A DNA stretch of 64,000 bases from Actinomycetota bacterium (lineage in GTDB: Bacteria > Actinomycetota > UBA4738 > HRBIN12): contig VAYU01000062.1 in assembly GCA_005884925.1 (NCBI GenBank), forward strand, positions 1 through 64,000, read 5' to 3'. A program made the translations under genes and the position numbers. How positions within the stretch are numbered: position 1 is the first letter of the stretch; each line of letters starts with the position of its first letter. A model generated the notes under the pieces. That model was not told the DNA's origin. It did not search any database and saw only the letters and a program-made list of their open reading frames with translations. Shown here piece after piece: positions 27,128 through 35,844 of the stretch.

Positions 27128-29196
27128 GCGTTCGCTCCCTCCGGTGGTCCGATCGAGATAGGTGCGTCGAAGGCGGAGTACCGCTGGTTCATGAAATGGC
27201 CCTGGGCACGCATCTCGCTGCGTCGAACGAGCCCCGTCGGATCGACCCACAAACGGAACCAATAGGCGGCGCTTCCAAGCGGTCCGTAGAACGAGAGGAT
27301 CGTGGTGTCTACCCCATCGACGTGTGCTGTGCCGACTATCCGGGGATCGATGATGCGGTCCGGCACATAATCCCAGACGAACGAGAGCACCGGGAAAGGT
27401 GGTTCCCCGCGGTCCACGATCCAGCCAGCACGCGGCGCCCTTTCGATGTACTCGGTCCCCCCCGTCCACACGATCTTGAAGCCGCCTGTCGAACGAGCCC
27501 GCATCTGGTCCGGAGCGCGACACATGTACACCGTGCGCAGCGTGTCGGTTCCGGAGTCGAGGGATTGGTTCAGTTGATAGGACGTCAGTGCGTGCATGCG
27601 TTGCTCCGCTTTCGCGAGGAGCTGTGCTCCGTCGGCGGCTGGCAGCGTTGGCACGTTGAAGGATGCGACGCTGATCCCTGAGCCGCCGACGCGCACCTGG
27701 ATACGGTCCCCGCCAGACAGATCCACGGCCGCCCGGCGGCACGCTGTCCCGCACGTATCGAGCGCGACGCTTCGCTCGTCGATCGACAGATCGACGGGGA
27801 CAGCTCGCTCGCCTCGAAGCGGCAGCACGTAGACGAAGAGGTCGTTCCGACCCGGCTCGCCGGGACTAAGCGTGAGACCCACGAGTGTCGTCCCGGCGCG
27901 GCCTCCGAGCGTGAGATCGCCCGCCTCGGGCAGGCCCGGTCCCTGAGCCGCCATGCCGACGGCTTTCTCGGCCTCGCTCGATCGAGCCGGAGGCAGCGGG
28001 TACGCGGCGAGGAGCACGGCTGCTGCGGTGACCCCGAGCACCAAAGCAGACTCGAGCCTCGGTGCGACGAGCCGGCGCCGCCAGGCGAGCACGGACAGTG
28101 CCACCATCACGACGACGAACAGGCTCTTCACGAGAAGCGTCACACCGTACGAAGAGGCGAATACCTCGTGGACCGAGCCGACCTCCTGCGCTCCTCGAAG
28201 AAGGCCGGCCATCGCGGTGAGCGTGAACGCCCCCAGCGCAACGGGCGTGAATCGTCGGAGCAGGGAGCGGCCCTCCACGCTTGACCAGCCACCCGGCGGG
28301 TGTTGCAACGCGAGGGCGAGGACTCCGCCCGCCCAGACCGCTGCCGCTCCGACGTGCACCGCCTCGATGGAGACGCCCCACGGCACGGCCTCGGCGTGTC
28401 CCGCTGCGGCGAGCGCAACGATCGAAGCCGCCACCGCCCACGCCGTGGACCTCGAGCGCCGCCGAGCCAGCAACGATGCGAAGAGCTCGAGCGCCGGGCG
28501 GATCAAGCGCGCGACGCCGGACACGCCCGTCGTGAGGTAGGACGCGACGGCGCCCGGTGAGACACCGCGGGCCGCGGAGATCGCTTCCGCCGACACGACC
28601 GCGATCCCCGCGGCGGCGGCGACCGTGAGCGGAACGACAGGACGCGAACGGACCCAACCGAGCGGAGGTTCCCGCCGCGCCAACCACCCGAGCAGCAGGA
28701 GCCCGGTCGTGAGGAAGAGCCCGAGGTCCTCGACGGCGCGGGCGATCGAGATCAGTAGATCGGTCGTCCGAGGTGATGTGGAGACACCTTCGTCTGTCTG
28801 GGGATCGACCGGCACCCCAACCCCGAACGCGAAGGATCCGGACAAGGTGTGGCCATCCAGGAGGCTGACCGTGGTCCACGAGACCCGATACTCCCCGGGG
28901 GTATCCGTCGCGAGCTGCACCGCGATCTCCTCCGGACCGACGACCGTGCCGCTCACATCGCTCCCACCCGGTGTGCTTACCGACGCGCCAGAGAGCCGAA
29001 CGTTCACAGGCTCGGAGAACCGCATCGTCACGGCGCCCGGAGCCGAAGCCAGTTCGGCGCCCGGCTCCGGGGTCGACGAAAGGAGACCGGCGTGGGCGAA
29101 CGCGGCCATCGGGAGCGCCAGCGGGAGTCCCGTCGCGATCGCGAGCGCGAGGAGGATGCGCCTGGCGTTCGTCAGCCGGCGCCCGGGCACCAACAT
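27124..29196 (-). CDS. CopC-CopD fusion with C-terminal LolA-like domain (copy 2)
   Basis: 690 residues. After a signal peptide (LLALAIATGLPLALPMAAFA) the mature protein begins with His in AHAGLLSSTPEPGAEL, the CopC copper-binding N-terminus, and continues with VTMRFSEPVNVRL. The middle is CopD-like with about eight membrane segments; conserved histidines appear in AAAGHAEAVPWGVSIEAVHVGAAAVW. The C-terminal 200 residues (QLLAKAEQRMHALTSYQLNQ to DLRVSEMRAQGHFMNQ-like end) resemble LolA/LppX lipid-carrier folds. It would bind copper outside and move it across the membrane. Its TGATG junction with copy 1 and ATGA junction with the selenoprotein indicate one operon. A GTG one codon earlier is also possible. 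Confidence 0.88.
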   Translation of the reverse strand: MLVPGRRLTNARRILLALAIATGLPLALPMAAFAHAGLLSSTPEPGAELASAPGAVTMRFSEPVNVRLSGASVSTPGGSDVSGTVVGPEEIAVQLATDTPGEYRVSWTTVSLLDGHTLSGSFAFGVGVPVDPQTDEGVSTSPRTTDLLISIARAVEDLGLFLTTGLLLLGWLARREPPLGWVRSRPVVPLTVAAAAGIAVVSAEAISAARGVSPGAVASYLTTGVSGVARLIRPALELFASLLARRRSRSTAWAVAASIVALAAAGHAEAVPWGVSIEAVHVGAAAVWAGGVLALALQHPPGGWSSVEGRSLLRRFTPVALGAFTLTAMAGLLRGAQEVGSVHEVFASSYGVTLLVKSLFVVVMVALSVLAWRRRLVAPRLESALVLGVTAAAVLLAAYPLPPARSSEAEKAVGMAAQGPGLPEAGDLTLGGRAGTTLVGLTLSPGEPGRNDLFVYVLPLRGERAVPVDLSIDERSVALDTCGTACRRAAVDLSGGDRIQVRVGGSGISVASFNVPTLPAADGAQLLAKAEQRMHALTSYQLNQSLDSGTDTLRTVYMCRAPDQMRARSTGGFKIVWTGGTEYIERAPRAGWIVDRGEPPFPVLSFVWDYVPDRIIDPRIVGTAHVDGVDTTILSFYGPLGSAAYWFRLWVDPTGLVRRSEMRAQGHFMNQRYSAFDAPISIGPPEGANA

Positions 29197-31295
29197 CACC
29201 CCGTGGCACCCGGGCCGGTCGGCGGCGCAATCGTGATCGGCGCGTCGAAGTCGTAATACCGGTGGTCCATGAAGTGTCCGGGGGCCCGCATCTGCGCACG
29301 ATGGACGAACCCTTTGGCGTCGACCCAGAGGTCGAACCAGACGGGCAGCTCCTGGTCTCCGCCGGCGAACGCGATCTCCGTGCTCGGCATCCCATCGACC
29401 ACGGCGCTCCCGACGATCCGCACGTCCCGGTACGGCTTGAACGAATCCCAGATATAGGTCGGAACCGGCAGGAATGGCGTTCCCTTCTCGACCTGCCAGC
29501 TACCGTTGTCCTCTCGCAGGTACCTCGTGTCGCCGATCCATACCGTTCGGCCCGAGCTGCCGGGCTCGCGGACTTGCGACTCGAACGAGTTGGGCGCCGC
29601 GAAGGCATAGGTCGAGTCAACGGTCGTCCCGAGCCCCGACGTGAGGGTCTCGTCGAGCCGATAGGTCGTCAGGGCGCCCATCGTTGTTTGCATCTTCTTC
29701 AGCAGAAGCTCACCTGAGGGCGCGGGGAGGTTGGGGATGCGGAAGACCGCACGGCCACCCGCGGGTGTGCCGACGTCGACCGTGACACGATCACCTCCGC
29801 GCAGCTTCGCCCGGCCCTTCCGACACGTGTCGGCGCATCGTGTGAGCGTGATGGGTTCGCCGTTCACGGTTGCCTTGACTGGAATGGCGGCAGTCGCGGC
29901 GGGACCATCCAGGCTCTGGACGTAGATCGTCATCTCGTTCGAACCGGGCGCTCCTGGCGAGAGGGTGAGACCGACGAGCACGGGCCCGGCGTGCGCCCCA
30001 AGCGTGAGGGCGCCACTGGCGGGGATGGGCGCGGCCGAGGTGGGGGCGAGCGTGTGGCCCACGGCTGCTTCGACCTGTCGGGCGGGAGGGAGCGGGAAGG
30101 CGGATAGAAGGGCCGCCGCCCCGATCACGAGCGCAGTGGCCAACGCTTCGCCCTTGGGAAAGATGGCGATCCTGCGCCAGGCGAGCACCGAGGCTTGGAC
30201 CATCGTGAGCACCAGGAGGATCTTCACAACGAGGACCAGCCCGTAGAGGGAGCCGAACAGCCGGGCCCAGCCACCCACCTCCTGGACGCCGCGGATCGCG
30301 CCCGTGCCGACCGTAAACGCGAAGGAGGCCAGTCCGACGGGCGTGAACCGATCGAGGAGCGTGCGGCCCCCTTCGCCGAGCCACCGATCGGGAGGTCGCA
30401 GCAGCGCCAGGGCCAGGATCCCGCCTGCCCAGAGTCCGGCCGAAAGGACATGGACGGCCTCGACCGTCACACCCCACGCGCGGGGCTGGATCGCGGCGGC
30501 ATGTCCCGCGGCCGCCAGCGCGATGGTCGCCGCGACAGCCAGCGGCGCCTGAGCACGAGTCCATCGCCACGCGGCGAGGATCCCGACACCCTCGAGGACC
30601 ACCCTCGCGAGTCGAGAGCATCCCGGTAGTCCGGTGGTGAGGTACGCGACGACGGCTCCGACCCCTAGGGACGGCGCCGCGCGAAGCGCTTCGCCCAGGG
30701 TGACCGCGACGCCCCCGGCGAAAGCAAGAGCGAACACGAGAAGGGTCGGCGTCCTGACCCACGTGATCGGCGGATCCCTCCGTGCGAGGCGACCGAGGAG
30801 CAGGAGGCCGATGACCAGGAGCAGGCTCGTGTCCTCGACGAGGCGTCCGACCGCGATCAGTAGATCCCAGCCGGTCGGCGCATCGGTCGTCCCGCTCACC
30901 GCGCCGGCGCCTGGCGAGACACCGACCCCGAACCGGAACGAACCGGAGAGCGTGTGCCCGTCGACCAGGCTGACGGTCGTCCAGTCGACCTCGTACACGC
31001 CGGGCTGCCCCGACGTGAGATCGACGACCATCCCGTCGTCTCCGACGACGTTGCCTGCCACCGACGACCCATCGGGCGTTCGGACGGCGACCCGCGACAG
31101 GCGCGCGTTCAGAGGCTCGGAGAACGTGACGCTGACCTGACCGGGGGCGCTGCCCAGGATCGCTCCGGGCTGCGGCGTCGAAGAAACGAACCCGGCGTGC
31201 GCGGATGCGGTCGCCGGCAGGATCACAACCATGATCGCACCGAGCACGAGGGCGCGTCGCAGGCGCCGGATCATGCCCTTCCCCCGACGGTTCAT
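29196..31295 (-). CDS. CopC-CopD fusion with C-terminal LolA-like domain (copy 1)
   Basis: 699 residues with the same three parts as its neighbour: signal peptide, CopC domain starting AHAGFVSSTPQPGAIL and QVSVTFSEPLNARLS, about eight CopD membrane segments with AAAGHAAAIQPRAWGVTVEAVHVLSAGLWAGG, and a C-terminal LolA-like domain (LLLKKMQTTMGALTTYRLDETL to HRAQMRAPGHFMDHRYYDFDAPI). A CxxxC pair (RCADTCRKG) lies in the external part and is shared with copy 2. The ATG at 31295 overlaps the CcdA stop (ATGA). The two copies are clear but old tandem duplicates. Which metal and cargo the LolA-like part handles is unknown. Confidence 0.88.
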   Translation of the reverse strand: MNRRGKGMIRRLRRALVLGAIMVVILPATASAHAGFVSSTPQPGAILGSAPGQVSVTFSEPLNARLSRVAVRTPDGSSVAGNVVGDDGMVVDLTSGQPGVYEVDWTTVSLVDGHTLSGSFRFGVGVSPGAGAVSGTTDAPTGWDLLIAVGRLVEDTSLLLVIGLLLLGRLARRDPPITWVRTPTLLVFALAFAGGVAVTLGEALRAAPSLGVGAVVAYLTTGLPGCSRLARVVLEGVGILAAWRWTRAQAPLAVAATIALAAAGHAAAIQPRAWGVTVEAVHVLSAGLWAGGILALALLRPPDRWLGEGGRTLLDRFTPVGLASFAFTVGTGAIRGVQEVGGWARLFGSLYGLVLVVKILLVLTMVQASVLAWRRIAIFPKGEALATALVIGAAALLSAFPLPPARQVEAAVGHTLAPTSAAPIPASGALTLGAHAGPVLVGLTLSPGAPGSNEMTIYVQSLDGPAATAAIPVKATVNGEPITLTRCADTCRKGRAKLRGGDRVTVDVGTPAGGRAVFRIPNLPAPSGELLLKKMQTTMGALTTYRLDETLTSGLGTTVDSTYAFAAPNSFESQVREPGSSGRTVWIGDTRYLREDNGSWQVEKGTPFLPVPTYIWDSFKPYRDVRIVGSAVVDGMPSTEIAFAGGDQELPVWFDLWVDAKGFVHRAQMRAPGHFMDHRYYDFDAPITIAPPTGPGATG

Positions 31296-32020
31296 AGCGG
31301 TGGCCATCCCTCCCGAGCGAATATCCGGATGAGTGGTGTAAAGAGCCGGACCCACTGTCCGGCGATCATCAGCACACCCATCAGGATGAGGACTCCCCCA
31401 CCGACGAGCTCGATCGCCCATCCGTGCCTGCGGAGCCACGCGAAGAGCTTCCCGGTCCTTGCCACCGCGAACGCAAGCAGCAGGAACGGGACACCGAGGC
31501 CCAGGGAGTAGACGAACAGCAGGGCTGCCCCGCGCCACGCGCCGTCTACGGTTGCCGCAGCCGCCAGGATGGCGGCCAGCACGGGCCCTACGCACGGTGT
31601 CCATCCGATCGCGAACGCCATGCCGAGCGGCATCGCACCCGCAGGGCCGGACTGGACCCTGGTCAGGTCGAGTCGCCGCTCCCGATAAAGGATGGGCACC
31701 CGCAGGACCCTCATCGTCGCGAGTCCCATGACGATCACGAAGACCCCGGCGATCCTCATGAAGATCAACCGGTGGAAGAGGATCAGCGAACCGAGACCGG
31801 ACGCCGCTGCCCCCATGAGCGTGAACGTGACGACGAACCCGGCGACGAACAAGCTCGCGGCGAGCATCGTGCGGCTCCTGAGGAGGATGGCCTTCGGACG
31901 TGTCGTGGCCACGCCGCTCACGTACGACACGTAGCCGGGCATCAGCGGGAGGCAGCACGGGGAGGAGAACGAGATCAGGCCCGCGACGAACGCCAGGGCG
32001 AAGGGTCCGAGGACGCTCAT
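31292..32020 (-). CDS. ccdA: CcdA/DsbD-type thiol-disulfide transmembrane carrier
   Basis: 242 residues with six to seven membrane segments. The redox cysteines are in the expected places: SSPCCLPLMPGYVSY in the first segment and GWTPCVGPVLAAIL in the fourth. CcdA passes electrons from cytoplasmic thioredoxin to external thiol proteins, here presumably TlpA next door and perhaps the Sec protein. Its ATG overlaps the TlpA stop and its TGA overlaps the CopCD start, both by ATGA. The start is therefore set by the overlap. Confidence 0.94.
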   Translation of the reverse strand: MSVLGPFALAFVAGLISFSSPCCLPLMPGYVSYVSGVATTRPKAILLRSRTMLAASLFVAGFVVTFTLMGAAASGLGSLILFHRLIFMRIAGVFVIVMGLATMRVLRVPILYRERRLDLTRVQSGPAGAMPLGMAFAIGWTPCVGPVLAAILAAAATVDGAWRGAALLFVYSLGLGVPFLLLAFAVARTGKLFAWLRRHGWAIELVGGGVLILMGVLMIAGQWVRLFTPLIRIFAREGWPPL

Positions 32021-32598
32021 GCGCTCGGTCCTTGAACCACGGTCTCGAGGGTCGATCGCAGGATGTCCGCGTTCAGGTACCCAACGAACCGATACCGTAG
32101 TTGGCCTTGCGCATCGATCACGAAGGTGGTCGGCATCCCGAACAGACCGTAGGGCGCGGCTAGCCTTCCGCTGGCGTCGGTGACGCTCGGGTAACCGAGA
32201 CGGAACTCGGAGACGAACGCTCGGCCCGCCGCATCGTCGTCACGCTCGTCGACCCCGACGAAGCGCACGCCCTTGGATCGATAATCCTGCCAGGTCTGCT
32301 CCAGGCCCGGTGCCTCGATCCGGCACGGGGCACACCACGAGCCCCAGAAGTTGAGGACCGCAACGTGACCTCGTAAGGAAGAAAGCGTGATCGGCCTTCC
32401 GCCTTGCAATGAGGGAAGCGTGAAGTCCGGTGCTGACCCCTGTTGGATCTCCGCCTTTGCTTGGTAGTCGGCGACGCTGAACCCGAGCACGCCCTGCGTC
32501 TGGCGGGACCTGTACTCGGCCGCCGCGATCCCGACGATGAGGGAGAAGACCGACAAAATGACGAGCCAGATGACGACCCCCCTCGTTCTCGCGTTCAT
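32017..32598 (-). CDS. TlpA/ResA-like membrane-anchored thioredoxin
   Basis: 193 residues. One N-terminal anchor (VVIWLVILSVFSLIVGIAAA) is followed by an external thioredoxin fold with the active site NFWGSWCAPCR, and the cis-proline in GLFGMPTTFVIDAQG. TlpA/ResA proteins keep copper- or heme-binding thiols reduced using electrons from CcdA. Co-translation with ccdA makes that partnership likely. It is a classic CxxC version, in contrast to the UxxC protein at the operon's other end. Confidence 0.93.
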   Translation of the reverse strand: MNARTRGVVIWLVILSVFSLIVGIAAAEYRSRQTQGVLGFSVADYQAKAEIQQGSAPDFTLPSLQGGRPITLSSLRGHVAVLNFWGSWCAPCRIEAPGLEQTWQDYRSKGVRFVGVDERDDDAAGRAFVSEFRLGYPSVTDASGRLAAPYGLFGMPTTFVIDAQGQLRYRFVGYLNADILRSTLETVVQGPSA

Positions 32599-32651
32599 GA
32601 CGTGATCACGGGAGCACCGATCCGACGAAGAAGACTCTGCCGGCCCGCCAG

Positions 32652-32816
32652 CTACCGGTCGGCCCGCACAGAAGGCTCAGGGTCCGCCTCGCTCGACATG
32701 CTCGACTCGGACTCCGGTGATGTGGGCGGATCGTGTTTCCCGGACATCATCCGGACGCACACGACCATCGTTCCGGCGCATAGGAGAGCCGGCAGGAAGG
32801 GCAGGAGCGTTCGCAC
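32652..32816 (-). CDS. Small membrane protein, 54 residues
   Basis: A GTG preceded by AAGGAGGAGAAC opens a 54-residue frame. It has one hydrophobic segment (LLPFLPALLCAGTMVVCV) and an acidic, serine-rich tail (SPESESSMSSEADPEP). Two cysteines lie in the membrane part. It matches no family I know. The strong ribosome binding site and its place 53 bases before tlpA on the same strand support a real gene belonging to the redox operon. Confidence 0.65.
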   Translation of the reverse strand: MRTLLPFLPALLCAGTMVVCVRMMSGKHDPPTSPESESSMSSEADPEPSVRADR

Positions 32817-32873
32817 GTTCTCCTCCTTATGATCGAGAGAGAGGCCGCGCGGTGGCGCAACCTCAAGGGCCGA

Positions 32874-33116
32874 TCAGAAGGAGCGGGGTGGACGGTCGAG
32901 ACGGCGAACGACGATGAACCCGGGCGATCCAGCGACCTCCGAGATGAGGCCGGACAACATCGTTATGGCGAAGATCAGGACCGCCGCAGCGAGGATCGCG
33001 CACGACGATACGAGCATAGGGACTCCCGCCGTCGGGCACTCAGGACAACCACCCATCGCGAGGCTGATCCCTAGGGGGATGATCAGGATGAACAACAGGA
33101 GGACAACCGCGACCAT
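32874..33116 (-). CDS. Small two-helix membrane protein with CPEC motif
   Basis: 80 residues. Two membrane segments (VAVVLLLFILIIPLGISLAM and SCAILAAAVLIFAITMLSGL) flank a short loop GGCPECPTAG with a CxxC pair. I chose the ATG with AAGGAAG six bases upstream over a GTG six codons earlier. The loop cysteines could bind metal or exchange disulfides. It is probably the first gene of the copper/redox operon, 57 bases ahead of the 54-residue gene. No family is recognised. Confidence 0.65.
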   Translation of the reverse strand: MVAVVLLLFILIIPLGISLAMGGCPECPTAGVPMLVSSCAILAAAVLIFAITMLSGLISEVAGSPGFIVVRRLDRPPRSF

Positions 33117-33325
33117 CGTCAGCTTCCTTGTCACGATCCCAACGTAACACCGCCGGTCTGTTTCGTAGTCGAGACTCACCGACAGGACTTCTCGTCGGGA
33201 GACTTACTCGACCCGGCCCTCGCGATAAGGGGGAGGCCGGCTGGCACCCGGAACTGGCACCATCCTGCGCTCCGCGAGCGACCGCCGGAAAAGCGAAGTA
33301 GACACTGGTGCGCGCACAGAGCCGG

Positions 33326-33373
33326 TGGGCGCTGAGGGGCTCGAACCCCCCGTCCTTCGCCTTGTAAGGGCGA
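33326..33373 (-). repeat. Degenerate 3'-half copy of tRNA-Val
   Basis: From the anticodon arm (TCGCCCTTACAAGGCGA) through the T arm to the acceptor 3' strand it matches the intact tRNA-Val at 39068-39143 with two substitutions and one extra C. The 5' half is not recognisable as a tRNA and the CCA has become CCG. Same orientation as the intact gene and 5.7 kb downstream of it: the arrangement left by an element that integrated into the tRNA 3' half. Confidence 0.75.
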
Positions 33374-33422
33374 GACGGAGCTGCTGGTCAGGCGCTTGAG
33401 CAGGCATTCCGGAGTTTGACCC

Positions 33423-33452
33423 GAGTACCCGTGAATACCTGGGAGTACCTGC
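33423..33452. repeat. 10-bp tandem repeat next to the tRNA half copy
   Basis: Three consecutive units GAGTACCCGT, GAATACCTGG and GAGTACCTGC share the pattern GA(G/A)TACC(C/T)G. The 10-bp period would place the units on one helix face. It begins 50 bases from the tRNA remnant and may be an integrase arm-type site; this is inference. Confidence 0.6.
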
Positions 33453-33696
33453 GAGTTGTTATGCGGTCGTTACGCGCGGAGGAACCCAGATCGTGGGCCA
33501 CCTCAGCGTCTCCGCCTGACTGACTCTTGGGCAATCGCATCCGAGCCTCGAACTGTAGGTGCTTGTCCTGAGGCCCCCACGCCGACATGTCACGCCGCTT
33601 GCTCCAGGGAGGCCGGACCGTTCACGTTCCTGGCTGGCACATCGGAGTGTGGAGCCACGATCGGCAGCCAGAACACCGCTCAGCTTCGCCGATCTC

Positions 33697-35844
33697 TCAA
33701 GGGCACGGCGCGCCGGCGCCGCACAGCACCAAGTCTTCCTCTTGCCCCACGAACGTAACGAGCTGTGATCGAGGGACGTATGACAACCCGCCTTCGGCTT
33801 CGAATGACGGGACGGGAGGAAGCGAGGAACGGTAGGTGACACACCCGCCACGGACCTCGATCGCCTGGATCGCCGGGTCGTCACTCATCACGGGGCAGGT
33901 CGGGGTCAGGGTCACGTCGACGACCGGGGTCCCGCCACCCTGGCCGAGCTGCAACTGGACGCCGGCGCCCCCTCCCCCACCCATCACCAAGAGCTCGAAC
34001 GTCGCACGGCCGCGCACGATCGTGGCTCCCGCGAGGCTCCACCCGAAGGGAAGCGACCGGATGCACGGCAGCTGCTCGGCGGTGGGCACGGCTTGCGCCA
34101 TCAGGATCATCGTGCGGTTCGTCTCGCATGAGGGCGTCGAGACATCGCCTCGGCTCGGGAAGAACAGCGAGAGGCTGAAGGCGCCGGCGGCGAACACCAC
34201 GAGCAACGTGAGGAGGATCAGCCCGATCCGCCTGAAGCTCCAGCGTTGGATCGTCACAGGCCGACGCTCCGGCACGAGCGAGCGGAACTGTTCGAGCAGG
34301 TCGCGTCCATCTCGCTTCGTGAAGTTGCGGAGCTGCGTCGAGCTCGCCACGCCGCGCGTCGCGGCGAACGCTTCGGACAGTTCTTCGGACGTGAAGTACG
34401 CGAGGGCCATCTCGTACACGGTCTGCGCGTCCGAGCGGAGCGCGAGCACGAGCATCATGTTCCCGAGGTCGACGGCTTGCCGCCACGGGGACGGCCGGAC
34501 CTGCACGAAGAAGACATCGATCAACCGGAGATGGCCCTCCTGCACCATCAGGTTCGCCGGCTTGATGTCGCGGTGTGCCAGGCCGACGTCCCACATCCGC
34601 CTGATCATCGCGAGCCCCTCGTCGACCACCTGCTCATCGATGTCGACGTCTCCTATCTCTTCGGCTCCATCGAAGAACTCCATCGCGATGAGGTATTCGC
34701 TTTCAGGGGTGATCTCGACGATGCCGAGCGGCGCCGGTGTCGGGAACCCGTACTCACCCAGGAGCCGGAGCGTGTAGTCCTCGTACTCGACGAATCGCCT
34801 GACCGTCTTGAACGGCGTCTCGTCCTCGAGCCGCCCGTAGAGCATCAGCCGGCCGAGCTTGTACCAGCGGTCGGCACGGACGTGGTTCTTCGCGTACAGC
34901 TTCGCGAACATCGACCGCTCAACGCCTTCCTCGTCCCTGACGAGGAGCTTCAGCGGGGTCGACCCACCGGAGCCCTCGAGCCCGACGAGCTTCATCTCGA
35001 GGATGGTGAACCCGAGCTGCTCCTGCATCGCCCGCCGTATCGCCTCGCCCCGGCGGCCACCGACATCCAGGTGCGCCGACTTGCCGCGCTGTCCGTACCG
35101 CACAGGGAAGACGTCGCTCGGGGTGAAGGCGCGGAACAGCGCCACCGGGATCGCCACGCCGAGGATGACCGCGAACGCGAGATCAGTCGGGTGATCGACG
35201 CCGAGGTAGATGCGGTTCAGCGCCACCCCGGCGAGGATGGCGACGATCGCGAGCTTCGCATACCAACGCGGGCGGCCGGGAACCACCAGCATGTAGATGA
35301 ACCCCATGAGCACGGCGGCGAGCGCCGCGACAGGCTGTGACGGCGACGAGAACCCCTCCCAGTGACCGATCGCGGTAACGCCGTAGGGACGCGGGCGCGC
35401 GGCCGTGATGTAGAGGCCCGGGAGGACGATCTCGAGCACGGCGAGGCTCACGAGGAAAACCACCAGATGCCTCCATCGACGGAAGGCGACGGCAAGCGCC
35501 ACGGTGAGGAGTCCAAGGATCGCGAGCCCCCACTTCGATCCGACCGAGTTGAGGTTGTTGGTCAGCGAGTCCAGCCGCGGGGTCCGCGCCGACGTGACGA
35601 ACCGGATGATCGGGGTGTCGAGACGATCGAGCGGACCGGTCGTGGAGTGGAGCCAGACGACGCCCGAGACCACGATGACGACGACAGCCGCGAGCCAGAG
35701 CACGCCGGTCAGGCCGATCTTCTTGGGCAGGGGCGGCGGCGCTCCCGTCGGCCGGCGCTGCCGGTGGTGCACCTCCGGCACGACCACGACGCGTTCGGCA
35801 GACGCTGCTGCGTGTGGCGGTCTGTCCACAGAAGGACCACTCAT
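33697..35844 (-). CDS. PAP2-like membrane domain fused to a RIO/lipopolysaccharide-type kinase
   Basis: 715 residues. The N-terminal six-helix part resembles PAP2 phosphatases, but motifs are eroded: PSGH reads PSQP (SSPSQPVAA) and the motif 1 lysine is missing, although NRIYLGVDHPTD keeps motif 3. A protein kinase-like domain follows: Lys in MFAKLYAKN, catalytic loop LAHRDIKPANLMV, and metal Asp in LRLIDVFFV. A further membrane helix (about 560) and an external domain with four cysteines end the protein. So a probable non-catalytic PAP2 domain anchors an apparently active cytoplasmic kinase. Substrate unknown. It overlaps the preceding PAP2 gene by ATGA. Confidence 0.85.
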   Translation of the reverse strand: MSGPSVDRPPHAAASAERVVVVPEVHHRQRRPTGAPPPLPKKIGLTGVLWLAAVVVIVVSGVVWLHSTTGPLDRLDTPIIRFVTSARTPRLDSLTNNLNSVGSKWGLAILGLLTVALAVAFRRWRHLVVFLVSLAVLEIVLPGLYITAARPRPYGVTAIGHWEGFSSPSQPVAALAAVLMGFIYMLVVPGRPRWYAKLAIVAILAGVALNRIYLGVDHPTDLAFAVILGVAIPVALFRAFTPSDVFPVRYGQRGKSAHLDVGGRRGEAIRRAMQEQLGFTILEMKLVGLEGSGGSTPLKLLVRDEEGVERSMFAKLYAKNHVRADRWYKLGRLMLYGRLEDETPFKTVRRFVEYEDYTLRLLGEYGFPTPAPLGIVEITPESEYLIAMEFFDGAEEIGDVDIDEQVVDEGLAMIRRMWDVGLAHRDIKPANLMVQEGHLRLIDVFFVQVRPSPWRQAVDLGNMMLVLALRSDAQTVYEMALAYFTSEELSEAFAATRGVASSTQLRNFTKRDGRDLLEQFRSLVPERRPVTIQRWSFRRIGLILLTLLVVFAAGAFSLSLFFPSRGDVSTPSCETNRTMILMAQAVPTAEQLPCIRSLPFGWSLAGATIVRGRATFELLVMGGGGGAGVQLQLGQGGGTPVVDVTLTPTCPVMSDDPAIQAIEVRGGCVTYRSSLPPVPSFEAEGGLSYVPRSQLVTFVGQEEDLVLCGAGAPCP

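Larger units (their letters stand above)
33117..33696. other. Gene-poor stretch between the redox operon and the PAP2-kinase gene
   Basis: About 580 bases without a credible gene. The left part should contain the promoter for the minus-strand redox operon; no clear -35/-10 pair stands out. The middle holds a degenerate half tRNA-Val (33326-33373) and a 10-bp tandem repeat (33423-33452). Short open frames on both strands lack ribosome binding sites and known domains. No integrase remnant could be recognised. Confidence 0.6.

Noticed and set aside
33388-33588. Possible integrase remnant beside the half tRNA-Val.
   Set aside because: The frame has no tyrosine-recombinase motif and no start signal, so I cannot call it an integrase.
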